From: Acanthornis magna
Taxonomy: Eukaryota; Chordata; Aves; Passeriformes; Acanthizidae
DNA: 64,000 nt
Assembly: GCA_036785705.1 (NCBI GenBank)
Contig: JAWUZG010000084.1
Coordinates: forward strand, 10,243,501-10,307,500
Reading direction: 5' to 3'
Both the position numbers and the translations under genes were made by a program. This document shows, piece by piece, positions 14,098 to 24,769 of this stretch (the stretch's first letter is position 1; the number at the start of each line of letters is the position of its first letter). A model generated the notes under the pieces. The model saw nothing but the letters and a program-made list of their open reading frames with translations, searched no databases and was not told the DNA's origin.

Positions 14098-14540
14098 CTC
14101 ATTTAATTTTCTTATTGCTTTTGGACTGAGATAAACCAAGAGGAGGAAAAGGAGAGAGATAGAGAGAAATAAAACCCAAGAGATGCTACAGTCACTCATC
14201 ACCCACTGACTGAGGCCCAGCCTGTCCCTGAGCAGTGACTGGCAGCCCGCAGCTAATTCTCTCCAGTTTATACCCTGAGCATGATAGTCTATGGTATAAA
14301 AATATCCCTTTGGCCAGGTTGGGCCAGCTGTCCTGGCCATGCTCTCTCCCAGTTTCTTATGCACCCGCACACTGCAGAGCATGGGAAACTGAAAAGTCCT
14401 TTAGTAAGAGAAAGCATTACTTAGCAACAACGAAATCATCAGTGTGCTGTCGACATTATTCTCCTCCAAAATCCAAAACACACAGCATTGTACTAGCTAC
14501 TAAGAAGAAAATTAACTCTATCCCAGCTGAAATCAGGACA
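14098..14540 (-). mobile_element. ERVK-type avian LTR (solo, 3' end eroded)
   Basis: Read on the minus strand from 14540 it opens TGTCCTGATTTCAGCTGGGA then TAGAGTTAATTTTC, the well-known start of a very common neoavian ERVK-like LTR. It continues through 'aaaggacttttcagtttccc', 'ctgcagtgtgcgggtgcat', 'ggacagctggcccaacctgg' and a TATA box GGTATAAACTGG at 14263-14274. The downstream (R-U5) part after 'tgggtgatgagtgac' is diverged or lost. No viral genes flank it. It lies just downstream of the last pseudogene exon, in the same orientation. Confidence 0.75.
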
Positions 14541-15416
14541 ATAGTGTGAGTGACTGCAAATTAATGAAATTCAAACATTTTGAATGAGACAGAGGAAAGA
14601 ATCCAAGAAAGAACCAAAATATTAACAGAAAAAGAAGAGCAATAGTCTTGTTAGTCAGATGCCACTGCGGATAGGAACACTCCCATGTGTTACACAAGCT
14701 GTGCTAAGCATGGATCATACGGCAGCTATTTGATGGATAAAACAAAATCAGTCCCTTGTTCAAATCAGTTCTGGTCTAAGACAGGAAAAAGAGGTCAAAA
14801 TTAGGCAGCCAAATCCATAAGTGTAACTTTCAGAGGTGCTGAATGTTCTGGCCTCTCATTGTTGCTTGTGGGTAATAAGCCACTCAAGCAACTTCTATGA
14901 GACACCTCTCTCAGAGGCTATACACAGAAGAAAATCAAATTAACACAGAAAAATCATAATTTATTGACTCCAAATTGTTTGCATGTGTTATATATGCATG
15001 TATATAGAAATATATGTATGTGTAACAGGAAGTCTAGGAGGGTAACTTGTACATTTAGATTTATTCATGGTCACAACACTTTTCTAAAAACTATTTCTTT
15101 GCCACTTACTTCCCTTGGACACTTCAAATGTTTAAACATTTCAATTCTTGCACTTATTCTGAAAATGAGCTCTTTCTACAGTGCATTACAGAGCATCTCA
15201 GAAATGTCTTCCCTAATCCATAGGGAGTTTGGATAAAAATGCAAAGCTTTAGATGAAAAGTGATAAATATTACTACAAGCTGGTGATTTTCTTTCAAAAT
15301 GTTTCAATAGGCCATACTTGCTGTTTGCCTTGTATATGCTGGGATGCACTCTGGTCTTGGGAAATAGGGACTACAAAACTGCTTTTGTTGGGTATCACAT
15401 ATAGCAACAAGAGGTA
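14541..15416. other. Intergenic, nothing recognised
   Basis: AT-rich, with a short TATG/TATA-rich patch near 14.99-15.02 kb. No exon was found. Confidence 0.5.
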
Positions 15417-15505
15417 TCACAGAATACTTTGGGTTGGGACTTTCAAAGTTCATCTAGTCCAACCCCCCTGGAATAAGCAGGGACAGCTTCAACTACATCA
15501 GGTAC
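15417..15505 (-). mobile_element. CR1 3' end fragment
   Basis: On the plus strand 'tcacagaatactttgggttg', 'catctagtccaaccccc' and 'aagcagggacagcttcaac' are the complement of a CR1 3' tail. It is about 90 bp and 5'-truncated. Confidence 0.75.
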
Positions 15506-15561
15506 CTGAACTATAACTACCAGAAGATAGTACAGCAGTATTTTCTAACCAAATTCGATTT

Positions 15562-15830
15562 TCACAGAATGGTTTTAGTTGGAAGGAATCTTAAAGATCA
15601 TCTCCTTCCAATCCTCTGCCATGGATAGCGACACCTCCCACGAGACCAGGTTGCTCAGAGCCCCATCCAACCTGGTCTGTAACACTGCCAGGGATGGGGC
15701 ATCCACAACATTTCTGGACAACCTGTTCCAGTGCCTCACTACCCTCATGGTACAGAATTTCTTCCTAATGTTAATCTAAACCTACTCTTGAAGCCATTGC
15801 ACCTTTTCCGATTGCTACATCCCTCTCCAG
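15562..15830 (-). mobile_element. CR1 LINE, 5'-truncated 3' end
   Basis: The plus strand reads 'tcacagaatggttttagttgg', 'gacacctcccacgagaccag', 'cctggtctgtaacactgcca' and 'cagtgcctcactaccctcat', the complement of the CR1 3' region. Its 5' edge abuts the decayed Ig exon at 15.84 kb. Confidence 0.9.
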
Positions 15831-15839
15831 ACACAGTGA

Positions 15840-16086
15840 TTTTTCAGATTCAGCATAATGGCTCCACTATCTCCTCTCACCGAGGTTTTGATTGTGAGTA
15901 ACGCCATCGCTGGCTTTCTCCGTCACCACTTTCTCGTCCTCTGTCTCCTCCATACTGTCCTTGATGTGACTTCGGGCCTTGACTTTGCCTTGGAAGGGAC
16001 CTCAATGCTTGCAGTGTGCTTGGTCTTCACAGTGATGCTGTGTGCAGCAAAAAGCTTGAGGACAGATTCTTCAATAACTGGAGAAT
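15840..16086 (-). pseudogene. IGSF22: IGSF22-like pseudogene exon: Ig domain spread over three frames
   Basis: Following a very good acceptor (tctgttctttccag) the minus strand reads, in frame one, SPVIEESVLKLF, then AAHSITVKTKHTASIEVPSK and AKSRPEVT. Frame two continues IKDSMEETEDEKVVTEKASD. Frame three gives LLTIKTSVRGDSGAIMLNLK. Strung together these follow a complete MyBP-C-type Ig domain: I.V..G..A.IEVP..A.PRPEVTW.KD ... LTIK.....DSG.Y.L.L.N. At least two indels separate the parts and the core Trp after PEVT is missing. A CR1 tail abuts the low end. Confidence 0.7.
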
Positions 16087-16645
16087 CTGGAAAGAACAGA
16101 GGACATTTGAAGGCTGCAGCTGCATATATACCTTGACACCTCTCCTGTGTCTGCAAGTTCCCAGAAAAAGTGGTCTAAAACTGTGCCCCTCATACACTCC
16201 TTCATGTTTTTACTGTCAGAATTTGGTATTTTGTGAAAGTCTTTAGGGATACTCAAAATCTTTTCTTGTGTTTTGATTGATCGAGGTTTGATTCAGCTAA
16301 TTTATTTCTGTTTCTTATACAGTGAGTCACTTGCCCTCCTTTAGTTGTTCACCTCAGCAGAAAAAGATAGAGCTCTGGGATATAGCAAGTTCCAAAGCCC
16401 CTCACTTCCTCAGGACCTGGTGATTTAATTCCAGGCAGTTTCTTGGTTTTGTAAAGCACCAGAGGAAGCCCTTTTGGCTGTTCTTCCTTAAAGTCCCATG
16501 GGGATATATACCTAAGATCATGATAAAAGATAGTAGAATCAAAGTTAGGTACTGCTAGTAAAGAAAATGCTCTCTCGTTTGTTACAGAATAATATGGGAA
16601 TATGATAAGGATGCCTTGCACATGATAATAAAACCCAAAACAAAA
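16087..16645 (-). other. Likely pseudogene intron, unassigned open frame
   Basis: Contains a 90-codon minus-strand open frame (16349-16621) with phrases such as KKLPGIKSPGPEEVRG. It could be another eroded exon but shows no clear Ig or FN3 pattern. Confidence 0.3.
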
Positions 16646-16965
16646 CCAACAGGTTCCTAGTACCTGAAGGGAGCCTATAAGAGAGATGAGGAGAGATTAT
16701 TTACTAGAACATGTAGTGTCAGGATAAGGGAGAAAGGCTTCAAACTGAAAGAGAGTAGGTTTAGATTAAATATTAGGAAGAAATTCTTCACTGTGAGGGT
16801 GGTGAGGCACTGGAACAGGTTGCCCAGAGAAGTTGCAGACACCTCATCCCTGGCAATGTTCAAGGCCACAAGAAGGATGGGGCTCTGGGCAACCTGATCT
16901 CGTGAAAGGCTGGAACTAGATGATTTTTAAGGTCCCTTCCAACCCAAGCCATTCTATGATTCCAA
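16646..16965 (+). mobile_element. CR1 LINE, 5'-truncated 3' end
   Basis: 'tacctgaagggagcctataa', 'ggtggtgaggcactggaaca', 'ggttgcccagagaagttgc' and 'aaggtcccttccaacccaag' lead to 'ccattctatgattcc', a standard CR1 3' UTR and terminal repeat, plus orientation. It is relatively little diverged. Confidence 0.93.
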
Positions 16966-17546
16966 ACATATTTGTTGGTTTTTTCTTTTATTTTTGTCAC
17001 ACAATGTGTAGTTTTAGAAATTACAACTCTCTGCTGACACTCAGGAAAATCAAGTCTCCCTATACGAAAGCTTTGCTGTGGATGTAGTTTTACTGCAGCA
17101 CAGGTCTGATAAATATTCAGTGTGGCAGACACAGCAGCCGTACTCCTGTTTGTCCTGCTGCCTGGGCAGCGGCCTCATCTCTGCTGCCCTGGTCCAGCCA
17201 GCAGGAAGAGGCTTTTGCCACACCAAAAGCCCATCTGGCGCCATCTGCCTGCCAAGAGCTGAGCGATACACACAGTTTTCTGCTTCTATTCATCATTTCA
17301 GAAAAGGTGTTTTGCTTGTTGCTCATGACAACAACATTTGAAGCAAAGGCTCAGGCCAAAATTCTTGATCACTGACTTAGTGACTTAAAATCAACCAGTA
17401 TAATTGTTCGATTTTCTCCCTTCAGGGAACAAGAACACAGAAAGAAGAGGTTTTGCTTGTGCACACAGATAAGCGTGTAAAATGGCCCCACTGGCCCAGG
17501 TGGGGAGACCTGGTGAAGCACTGATTCTGCAGGTGTTTGTGTACAC

Positions 17547-17683
17547 CTGGTAAAGGACAGGAAGGACACAGGGTGGCTACATCCACTGGCAACTCTGCCC
17601 CCCTGCTCCTTTCCTAAACTGTCAGTGATGAGTTTGTGGATGGCTCCCTGCTTCATTATCCAAATCCTTTTCAAGCCCATCAC
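17547..17683 (-). pseudogene. IGSF22: IGSF22-like pseudogene exon: second half of an Ig domain
   Basis: After a pyrimidine-rich acceptor (ctttttgtcag) the minus strand reads VMGLKRIWIMKQGAIHKLIT, then DSLGKEQGGRVA. This resembles the D-F strands of an Ig domain: KR.EI...GAIHKLII.....ED.G. It would complete the domain begun in the exon at 20.3 kb. The phase does not match that exon's donor (joining them gives a stop), which fits decay. The donor CAG/gtgtac at the low end is a guess. The segment lies inside a 185-codon open frame that is otherwise not protein-like. Confidence 0.5.
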
Positions 17684-18374
17684 CTGACAAAAAGATTGAG
17701 GTGGGAAACAACGCACACTGCAACAAACATAATTTCCAACCATGTCCCTGAATCCTCTCATCAGAGTTTCCTGCCCTAAGATGTTTAAGCTGTCAGGATT
17801 TCTAGCTCCTACTCTGTGATCCATGGACAAAATGAACTCAGTATTATGTGGATCTGTGCATCTGCCTAGATAAGCCACATGGCACGTACTGAAGGGTGCA
17901 CATTTGCATGCAGTGGATACATTCACTGATTACTCTGAAAATCAGAGACCAGGAGAGGGAGAGGGGTGGGTGGTGAGAAGCCAACCTTTCAGGAAAGAGT
18001 GCGAGCCTACAGGCTGAGAAAATGGGTTAGCAAATGTGAAAGCATCTTCACAAGAGACTGCAAAGGAAAATTTTGACAAAGCCAAGATCCAAAGCCAAAA
18101 CTTAATAAGACCGAGACAGTAGTAGTCTGGAAAAGATAAGATCCGTTCTTGTATGATCTGTCCATCTGTTTGTCCTTAGAAGCCCTTTATTAACACCAGG
18201 CCAAGTCCTATTAGGGTTTTGCAGCCTTTCATCATATTATAGATCCCACTGGTATTTTACCTATTTGCCTTCTTGAGCTATATTCCTTCCACCTTCACAT
18301 CACTCAGGAAAACACAGCTTGTCAGGATCCCCAATAAAGAGTATGAACATCACCCTCTTCATAGTTGCAAATGT
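17684..18374. other. Likely pseudogene intron, nothing recognised
   Basis: No exon or repeat was recognised. Confidence 0.4.
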
Positions 18375-18530
18375 CACAGAATCACTGAACAGCTCAAGTT
18401 GGAAGGGACCTATGTGGATCATTGAATTCAATTCTCTGCTCCTTGCAGGACTACCCAAAACTAAACCATATGACTGAACATCGACCAGACACTCCTTAAA
18501 CTCTGACAAGTTTGGTGCTGTGTCTCTGGA
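18375..18530 (-). mobile_element. CR1 3' end fragment, older subfamily
   Basis: The plus strand 'cacagaatcactgaacagct', 'agttggaagggacctatg' and 'aaactctgacaagtttggtg' match the complement of a CR1 subfamily tail that differs from the 16.7 kb copy. Confidence 0.75.
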
Positions 18531-20237
18531 AAAAATCCCAGTGGAAGCATATGAACAGAAAAACTGTTCAGAACTGTCAGCTGAGCACTTCAAACACCAA
18601 GGAGGTGTTTAACAGCAGGGAGGTCTCCTAACAAAATGGACAGATCACAGGACAAAAGCAGTTTAGTAAATTGGAAGAAAACCTGGGAAAGAAAGGGGGA
18701 TGGAAAAAGGCTGTTCCTAAGTAGTTTTTACTCTCCTTTATATGTGTTCACTGAAGGGATTACAGCTTTAGGAATCTAAAAGCTGAAGCACAAAACTGCC
18801 CCGTGGCACTGCTCCATTTTCATAGCTGATCCAGAGGAGTTGTCAAACTAGCCAAAAACTTCCTCAACTGCTTACACAATATTTGTATCTGAACCTGGAC
18901 TCTGTGTGGGCAAAGATGAATCAGTAACTAAGACACCAGACTACAGTTCCAGGGTGCACAGGAATCAGAGGCAGCTCAGACACAGCTTCCAGGCTGGCTG
19001 TGCTACAGAAGTGGTGACAGGAGTGACCAGGGATGGCCCCCGTGCCATACTGTCCCTTCAGACCACCCTGGCCATGGCCCACAGAGGGCACTCAGACACC
19101 AGGCCTGGTACCCATCCTGCAGGAGCCAGGGCATCACCTGACGCAGAAAATGCAGGGCCAGCCTCACAGAGACACGTCAGGGGTGGCCACTAGGGCAGAT
19201 CCACCTTCCTTGGGAGAAAAATCTGCCTGCCCTCACAGCTGAGCTTCTTTTGGCTCCAGAAGTTTCATTCCTACCATACCACCAACAGAATGTTCAGCTG
19301 TTACTGAAGGATACACTGTTAACATTTTATCTTCTTCCTGTGTAGTTAATTTCAAAATGGTCTTAAAATGCTTTTCTTGAAATGCTCCTGGACATAGTTC
19401 AAAGCCAGTCCACATCTCACAGAAGTCATCTCAAAGACTAACAGCCACTAAAATCCGCACTCTAACTTTGAAATTCCCCTCCAGCCTATGCTGAGAGCAT
19501 GAAGCTAAACTTTCCAACTTTTCTTCCTGGCTTTCTTAACAGCCTTGTGTATTTCTGTAAATATAATAGACTTAAGTTTATAACATCAATAATGTTACTG
19601 CAAAATTAATTTACAAAATAAATGCAATATTAAATATTTACCAGGCTCATGATGTGCTGCTAGTCCTCAGCAGACTGCAGTCAAACGTCCCATGGGTCAC
19701 TTTAAAGAATCAGGATAAGAATTCATTAGGGCAACCCTGACGAAAATAAAACACACGATACGTTTTACTAGGCTGGTTTAGGTGACAGGTGTAAGGACTT
19801 AAATGGAAGATTTACTGCTTTATGCTTCTGCCACTTCATACAGTGAAGAGAAGGCCTTCATTATTACCTTCATACTACCAATAGGACATACAGACTAACA
19901 GCTTATTCCATGTTAAATAATAAAAAGACTACAGATTGGTGTTATTTTACAAGTTTCCTAGGTGTTACAGCAAAGCAGCAATGCTCCACAGGAGAATTCA
20001 CTGCAGAACAGTGTAAAGACTAAATATTCCTGCTGCTCTTCCTCTCTTGAGCCATTCACACTTACCTCCCACAGCTGCACTGCCACGGCTGCACTGCTCA
20101 TTAGGGTCACTGTCTTGTGCATCCTGTGATCACTGTGCAGCCTCCCCAGTCACTCAACTCAGCAGCATGAAATGGTGTGCTCTGCTCTCTTCTATTCTTG
20201 CCTCATGGTATACTCAGGTGACCTCTCTATCACTCAC
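18531..20237. other. Likely pseudogene intron, nothing recognised
   Basis: About 1.7 kb between the two halves of a split Ig domain (exons at 17.6 and 20.3 kb). No repeat or further exon was recognised. Confidence 0.4.
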
Positions 20238-20355
20238 CCATTCTTCATCCCCTTCAGGGTGACACCTTCAGGAGTTAGCACATACTCCACGCAGGCTTTT
20301 CCCTTCCTCTTCACTTGGGTGTTCTTGAGATTGCTGACAAACTGAATTGGAACCC
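20238..20355 (-). pseudogene. IGSF22: IGSF22-like pseudogene exon: first half of an Ig domain
   Basis: A 118-nt exon with acceptor cccag and donor GG/gtgagtg. It is still open and reads VPIQFVSNLKNTQVKRKGKA, then CVEYVLTPEGVTLKGMKNG. This is the A-to-C strand half of a MyBP-C/titin Ig domain, which normally ends (V)xWxKDG at an exon boundary. Here the Trp codon is GGG (Gly). Because it has no stop it would look functional alone; its neighbours show it is not part of an intact gene. Confidence 0.7.
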
Positions 20356-20689
20356 CTGGGAAAGGGGAAGGAATTGGCAAGAAAAAATGGCACATACCAG
20401 CAATCACCTTATTAGTCAAAACAGGTGTCTTTGCCTTTGCAGGATATAACAGGGGCTCCTGCGCAAGAGAGATTCCAGGCTTGGGACTTTACTTCCAGTG
20501 TGAAAAAGGAGGTCTTGATGCTCCTCTGCTGGCCCGTCTACAGATCAGCTTTATGAGACTGTGGCTTTCAGTTTTGTCAGCCCAAGCTCTGGGGTTTTGT
20601 GTCTTTGCTTTTTAGATTTTGCAGCTCAAACCTTGCTGTCTCATATTTGATCCATCCACTGTGCAAAGATGTTTACTTTCCATCCGTTG

Positions 20690-20953
20690 TAATCAATGAA
20701 GAGCTGTGTCCTGTACAAGATCTCCATTCTTAACACCTGAATCTCTAAGTAACTGGGCTGAACACCCTTAATTTTCACAGTGTGGGCCAATCATTAGTTG
20801 AATCATCATTCATACTTATCCCACTTCAACTCCTTCCCATTGAACTTCTAAGTGAATATTTGCACTTTCTTTGCCAGGGGGATTTCAAGCACTGCTGTCT
20901 GTTGTTCAGTCACTTTCAGTGGTTCAAGTTCTGTTAGGAGTTTAGGAGCATAC
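20690..20953 (-). pseudogene. IGSF22: IGSF22-like pseudogene exon: Ig domain with stops
   Basis: From acceptor ttttaacag the minus strand reads YAPKLLTELEPLKVTEQQTA, VLEIPLAKKVQIFT, then a TAG stop, KFNGKELKWDKYE, a run of stops (TGA TGA, TAA TGA), and HTVKIKGVQPS. This follows the order of a MyBP-C-type Ig domain: A' strand, B strand, (W)KFNGKEL, DKYEI, HTLKIKGVQ. The TAG sits exactly where the core Trp is expected. In-frame similarity may run on to TQLFIDYN near 20.69 kb; the lower boundary is approximate. Confidence 0.7.
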
Positions 20954-22331
20954 CTGTTAAAATACCAAAAAGACAAACATTCAGTCTGTAATTTTCAGTT
21001 CTTGATATCCAAATTCCTACAATAAATAGCAAAATGTCAGTGAAATACTTTTGCTTTCTTGAGTGGTAGCAGGGAGATCAATTCGCTCCTTCAACTTCAG
21101 TAAAAATTAAGCTAACTACAGCTCATAATGCTCACTAAAAGTTGCACATAATCCTATAAAGCTGGTTATCAAAGACACACTGCTCTTCTGTTCAGTTCTT
21201 CTGTCCTTCTCTCCTGTCCTTCTTCTCTCCTTTGCTGTGGGTCATTGTAAAGTAAATGGTTTCAGGCAACTGCCAATGACATCTGCAAGCACACCTGGAA
21301 CCATTTGACAGGTTGAAGGATGATCGCCATATTACTGCTTTTTTACCTGTCAAGAATGCTGCAGTGCCTAGCACAGGATCACTGTTTGCTTAAGTAAGGT
21401 AATCTACCACACTACCAAATAGCTTGTGCCCAAGCCCTGCTAGGGCTTAAGCAAAAAGGTAAGTATTATACTTAAAAGAAGATGCTTATGGCAAAGCTCA
21501 TCTTGAAGAGGTGGTTCTGCTGCAATAAAAGGTAAGGCAGGTGTGCAGCATCACTGTTACTCAGCACTGATTAAAAGCAAGTTTTTTTTGCTGTACAAAA
21601 TGTGGCTTTTTTTTTTTTTAAAGCAGACACGCATTTGGGTGGTCATAGCAAGCACATGCAGATGAAAAAAGATTATTGTCGTGATGCCCAGGCCCATTCA
21701 CTCACTCCAAAGTGCTGCAACAGTGTTTGAGCAAATTTCAGTTCTACTAAAAGGACAGTGCCAAGGTGCATTTTATGATTCCCATCTTCTCTGCTAAAAC
21801 TGGTCCAAATTCAGTAGTGACTCACACCCCTTCCACACTGACGTCAGCGGAGAATTTGGCTTATTATGTGTAATAACCAGGCTTCAAATTGAAATCTGCT
21901 CTCTCTTGAAAGGTGTTTTCACATGGGCGCTCTGGTAATTGTGGGTTCGTTTATGACTTGTACAAGTTAGATTTCTGTTCAAGCCTAAAAAGACCAGTGA
22001 ATCATGAATGCTGCAGAGACATGTAAGAAAAGATAGTTACAGTTTGGCCCACCAATTTTGACCCTCAAATGTCTGTCTGCAGTTGATGTTGACATCATAC
22101 AAAAAACCTCATGGGTCTGAGAACAAACATTTCCTATCATTCTCTGCACAACAGAGTTTCCTGTCAGCCACAGAAGACTGTAGGTGCCTAGGCAGGGGGT
22201 AGATTCTTCCATCCTGCTTCATCTCCCTCTACTTGCAGCAAATCTGCCCTTTGTCTAACTTCAAAATTCTTACAAGGTTAGCTGGTAAGTAACTGGCCTA
22301 GCAATAGCCAAGCCAGACCTCTAGAGCTTAC
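20954..22331. other. Likely pseudogene intron
   Basis: Contains a copy of the short old motif discussed in the findings (near 21.80-21.86 kb) and a T-tract near 21.61 kb. No exon was recognised. Confidence 0.4.
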
Positions 22332-22422
22332 CTTTAGTCATAATCAAGGACACTGCAGCTGGCATCAGCGTAGGTACTGGACACTTGTAGTTATCTGTGT
22401 CATCTCAGGAGCAGCATTCAGA
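22332..22422 (-). pseudogene. IGSF22: IGSF22-like pseudogene exon: end of an Ig domain
   Basis: A 91-nt segment bounded by a strong acceptor (pyrimidine tract ending ctttccag) and donor AAAG/gtaagc. In one frame it reads DDTDNYKC, the D.a.Y.C motif of Ig strand F. The middle (YADASCSV) needs a second frame, and SLIMTKG at the end returns to the first frame. A stop (TGA) lies just before DDTDNYKC. So the splice sites are intact while the reading frame is broken at least twice. Confidence 0.6.
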
Positions 22423-23159
22423 CTGGAAAGAGAAAAAAAACCATAGAGAACGCAATAAGCAAGACCTCCATGTAGGCTGCGGTGGTAGGGAGTGGGTATG
22501 ACAAATGTATTAGTGAATTCCTCTTTTTATTTGTGTTTACGTTTGCGGTTTTTCAATCACTAAAGAAACTGACCTGTTGAGAACCCAGAATCACTGAGGG
22601 CAGAAATTCTGAGGCCAAATCCAATTTTTCCTCCTCCCTAAAGGTTCCTCACAGCCTTCCTAAAGCCCCAGAAACAGACAGAAGTCTTTCCACTGGTAGT
22701 GATGTATTTTGGACCAGGTGAATTCTTGGCCTAAGGAAGAAAAATGAAGCCACCTTTCTTCTCAGAGACATCTTTTTATTCTGATGCTCTGCACTGGAAG
22801 TGAGTATTCCCCCTGCAATGCATGAGGAATAGAGACCAGAGGAGAGTGAATGGAAGCTGCTGGACTTAATACTCTGAAGTACTGTAGGAAAAGAAGAAGA
22901 GTTTGACCTGGCCTACCTGGCAGATTTGCAAACAAAGGACTGCCTGAGAAAAGATGTGAATTAGGGTGAACTAAGAATTAAAGAAAGAGGAGAGAGAAGG
23001 ACAGAGCAAGGGAAGGAAAAGAACAGAGGAAGTGCAGTACTTCTGCAGTCTTGGGACATCACAAATTAAACAGGGATGAACTGGGATATGTGTCCTGAAT
23101 AATATTATGAATTACTAAGCTTTAGCATTGGTTTTGCCTAAATGACACTTGAAGGAAGG

Positions 23160-23640
23160 ACATTGACCTGTTGGAGCGAGTCCACAGGAAGAGCACCAAG
23201 TCAATTAGAGGGATGGAGCACCTCTCCTGTGAGGAAAGACTGAGAGAATTGGGATTTTTCAGCCTGGAGAAGAGAAGGCTTCAGGATGACCTAATTGTGG
23301 CCTTACAGTGCCTGAAGGGAGTCTACAAGAAAGAAGAGGCAAGACTATTTACAAGGGCAGTAATATAGTGACAAGAGAAGGGGGGGTTAGCTTCAGACTG
23401 AAAGAGAGTAGGTTTAGATCAGATGTTAGGAAAGAAACTTTACTGTAAGGGTGGTGAAGCACTGGAACATGTGGCCCAGAGGAGCTGTGGATGCCCCATC
23501 CCTGACAGTGTTCAAGGCCAGGGTGGATGGGGCTCTGAGCAACCTTACCTGGTGACAGGTGTCCCTGCCCATGGCAGGTGGGTGGAAAAAGATGATCTTT
23601 AAGGTCCCTTCCAATGCAGGCCATTCTATGATTCTATGAC
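23160..23640 (+). mobile_element. CR1 LINE, 5'-truncated
   Basis: About 480 bp, plus orientation: 'gagcgagtccacaggaagag', 'gcctggagaagagaaggctt', 'gtgaagcactggaacatgtg' and 'gatctttaaggtcccttcca' end in the repeated 'attctatgattctatga'. The 65-codon open frame inside it is the C-terminal end of the CR1 reverse transcriptase ORF. Confidence 0.95.
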
Positions 23641-24769
23641 ACACAAGAGGCATTCAGGCCTCACTATGCTAAACAGAAAATTAAGTAACAAAAATAATGA
23701 TTATTGCTCTGATGCTGTTTTTCTGTTGATCAGAAATACCACCCTATCTGCATACAAACAGTATTTCAAATACAAAAAGTATTTGGAAGTGGCACAACTG
23801 CAGCAGGCCGACTGCAAACTGGGACATTTTTATGGTTGCTGAGGAATACTCTAGTGCCTAAGTTTTCCTTTTTCAGCTTTTAGTGTGTTTAGTAATTAAA
23901 AAAAAATGAGCTAATCACACATGCTTCTTAAAAGTACTGTCAAAATCATTCTGGATCCTTTTTCTATTGGTACCCACTCTCTTTTCCATGTTACATTATG
24001 GCTTGGTTTGCTTTAAACTTTAGCTCAGAATATTGCTTTGTCTCCTAAAATTCAAGAAGAAACATTGGAATTAATAAATGAATGAGTGAAATTGAACAGG
24101 GGCCTGTTACTTACTTTCTCTCTTTGAGTTCATTTTAAATCATGGTTTCTTTTCCTATCTGCTTCATGGAAGAGATTACATTAACCTTGCTTTATTTTAC
24201 TTACTGTACTTCTTACAACATTACATCCATCACAGATACCACCCTGGAATGAAATTCTTTCATTAGCAGCTCTCTGCACATTGACAGGAATGATTTGTAG
24301 CTTTTTGTGATAATATATCTCAAAAAATAAAGACTTATATGATCTGTCACTTTAGACAGTCACAGATCTGTCATATGGGAGAGATTATACATGATGGAAA
24401 GGCTTATTTACTTATGCATTAAAGGTCACATTCTTCCAGCCCCAGTCAAATCACTCAATCATGAATTTTGCATAAACAAGAACTGCTGCATTTAGATCAA
24501 TAAGGACAAATTTCCAGCAGCTAAAATGAACAGCAGCTTTCGCACTGATCTGACTGATCCATGAAAAATCTCTAAAAACAGTGAGAATGAATATAGGTAA
24601 CTGCAGTTTGCACCTCTTTTTGTTTACCACTCTTCTGGTTATAGAAGATGACAGACTGTACTTTCTTGCATGAGATGAGTGAATATACCTAAGAGCATGT
24701 GGAAATGCAGTCAATTATTGGCATGTACTAGCAAAAAGTCTTCCAGAAAAAAAAAATTTTACTCACCCT
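23641..24769. other. Likely pseudogene intron, nothing recognised
   Basis: No Ig- or FN3-like reading was found on the minus strand and no repeat was recognised. Confidence 0.35.

Noticed and set aside
16349..16621. 90-codon minus frame with KKLPGIKSPGPEEVRG
   Set aside because: Sits in the right place for another pseudogene exon but shows no Ig or FN3 core pattern.
17369..17926. 185-codon minus-strand open frame as an intact gene
   Set aside because: Only about 40 residues (GLKRIW...GGRVA) resemble an Ig domain; the rest reads through likely intron sequence, so it was kept only as a pseudogene exon.
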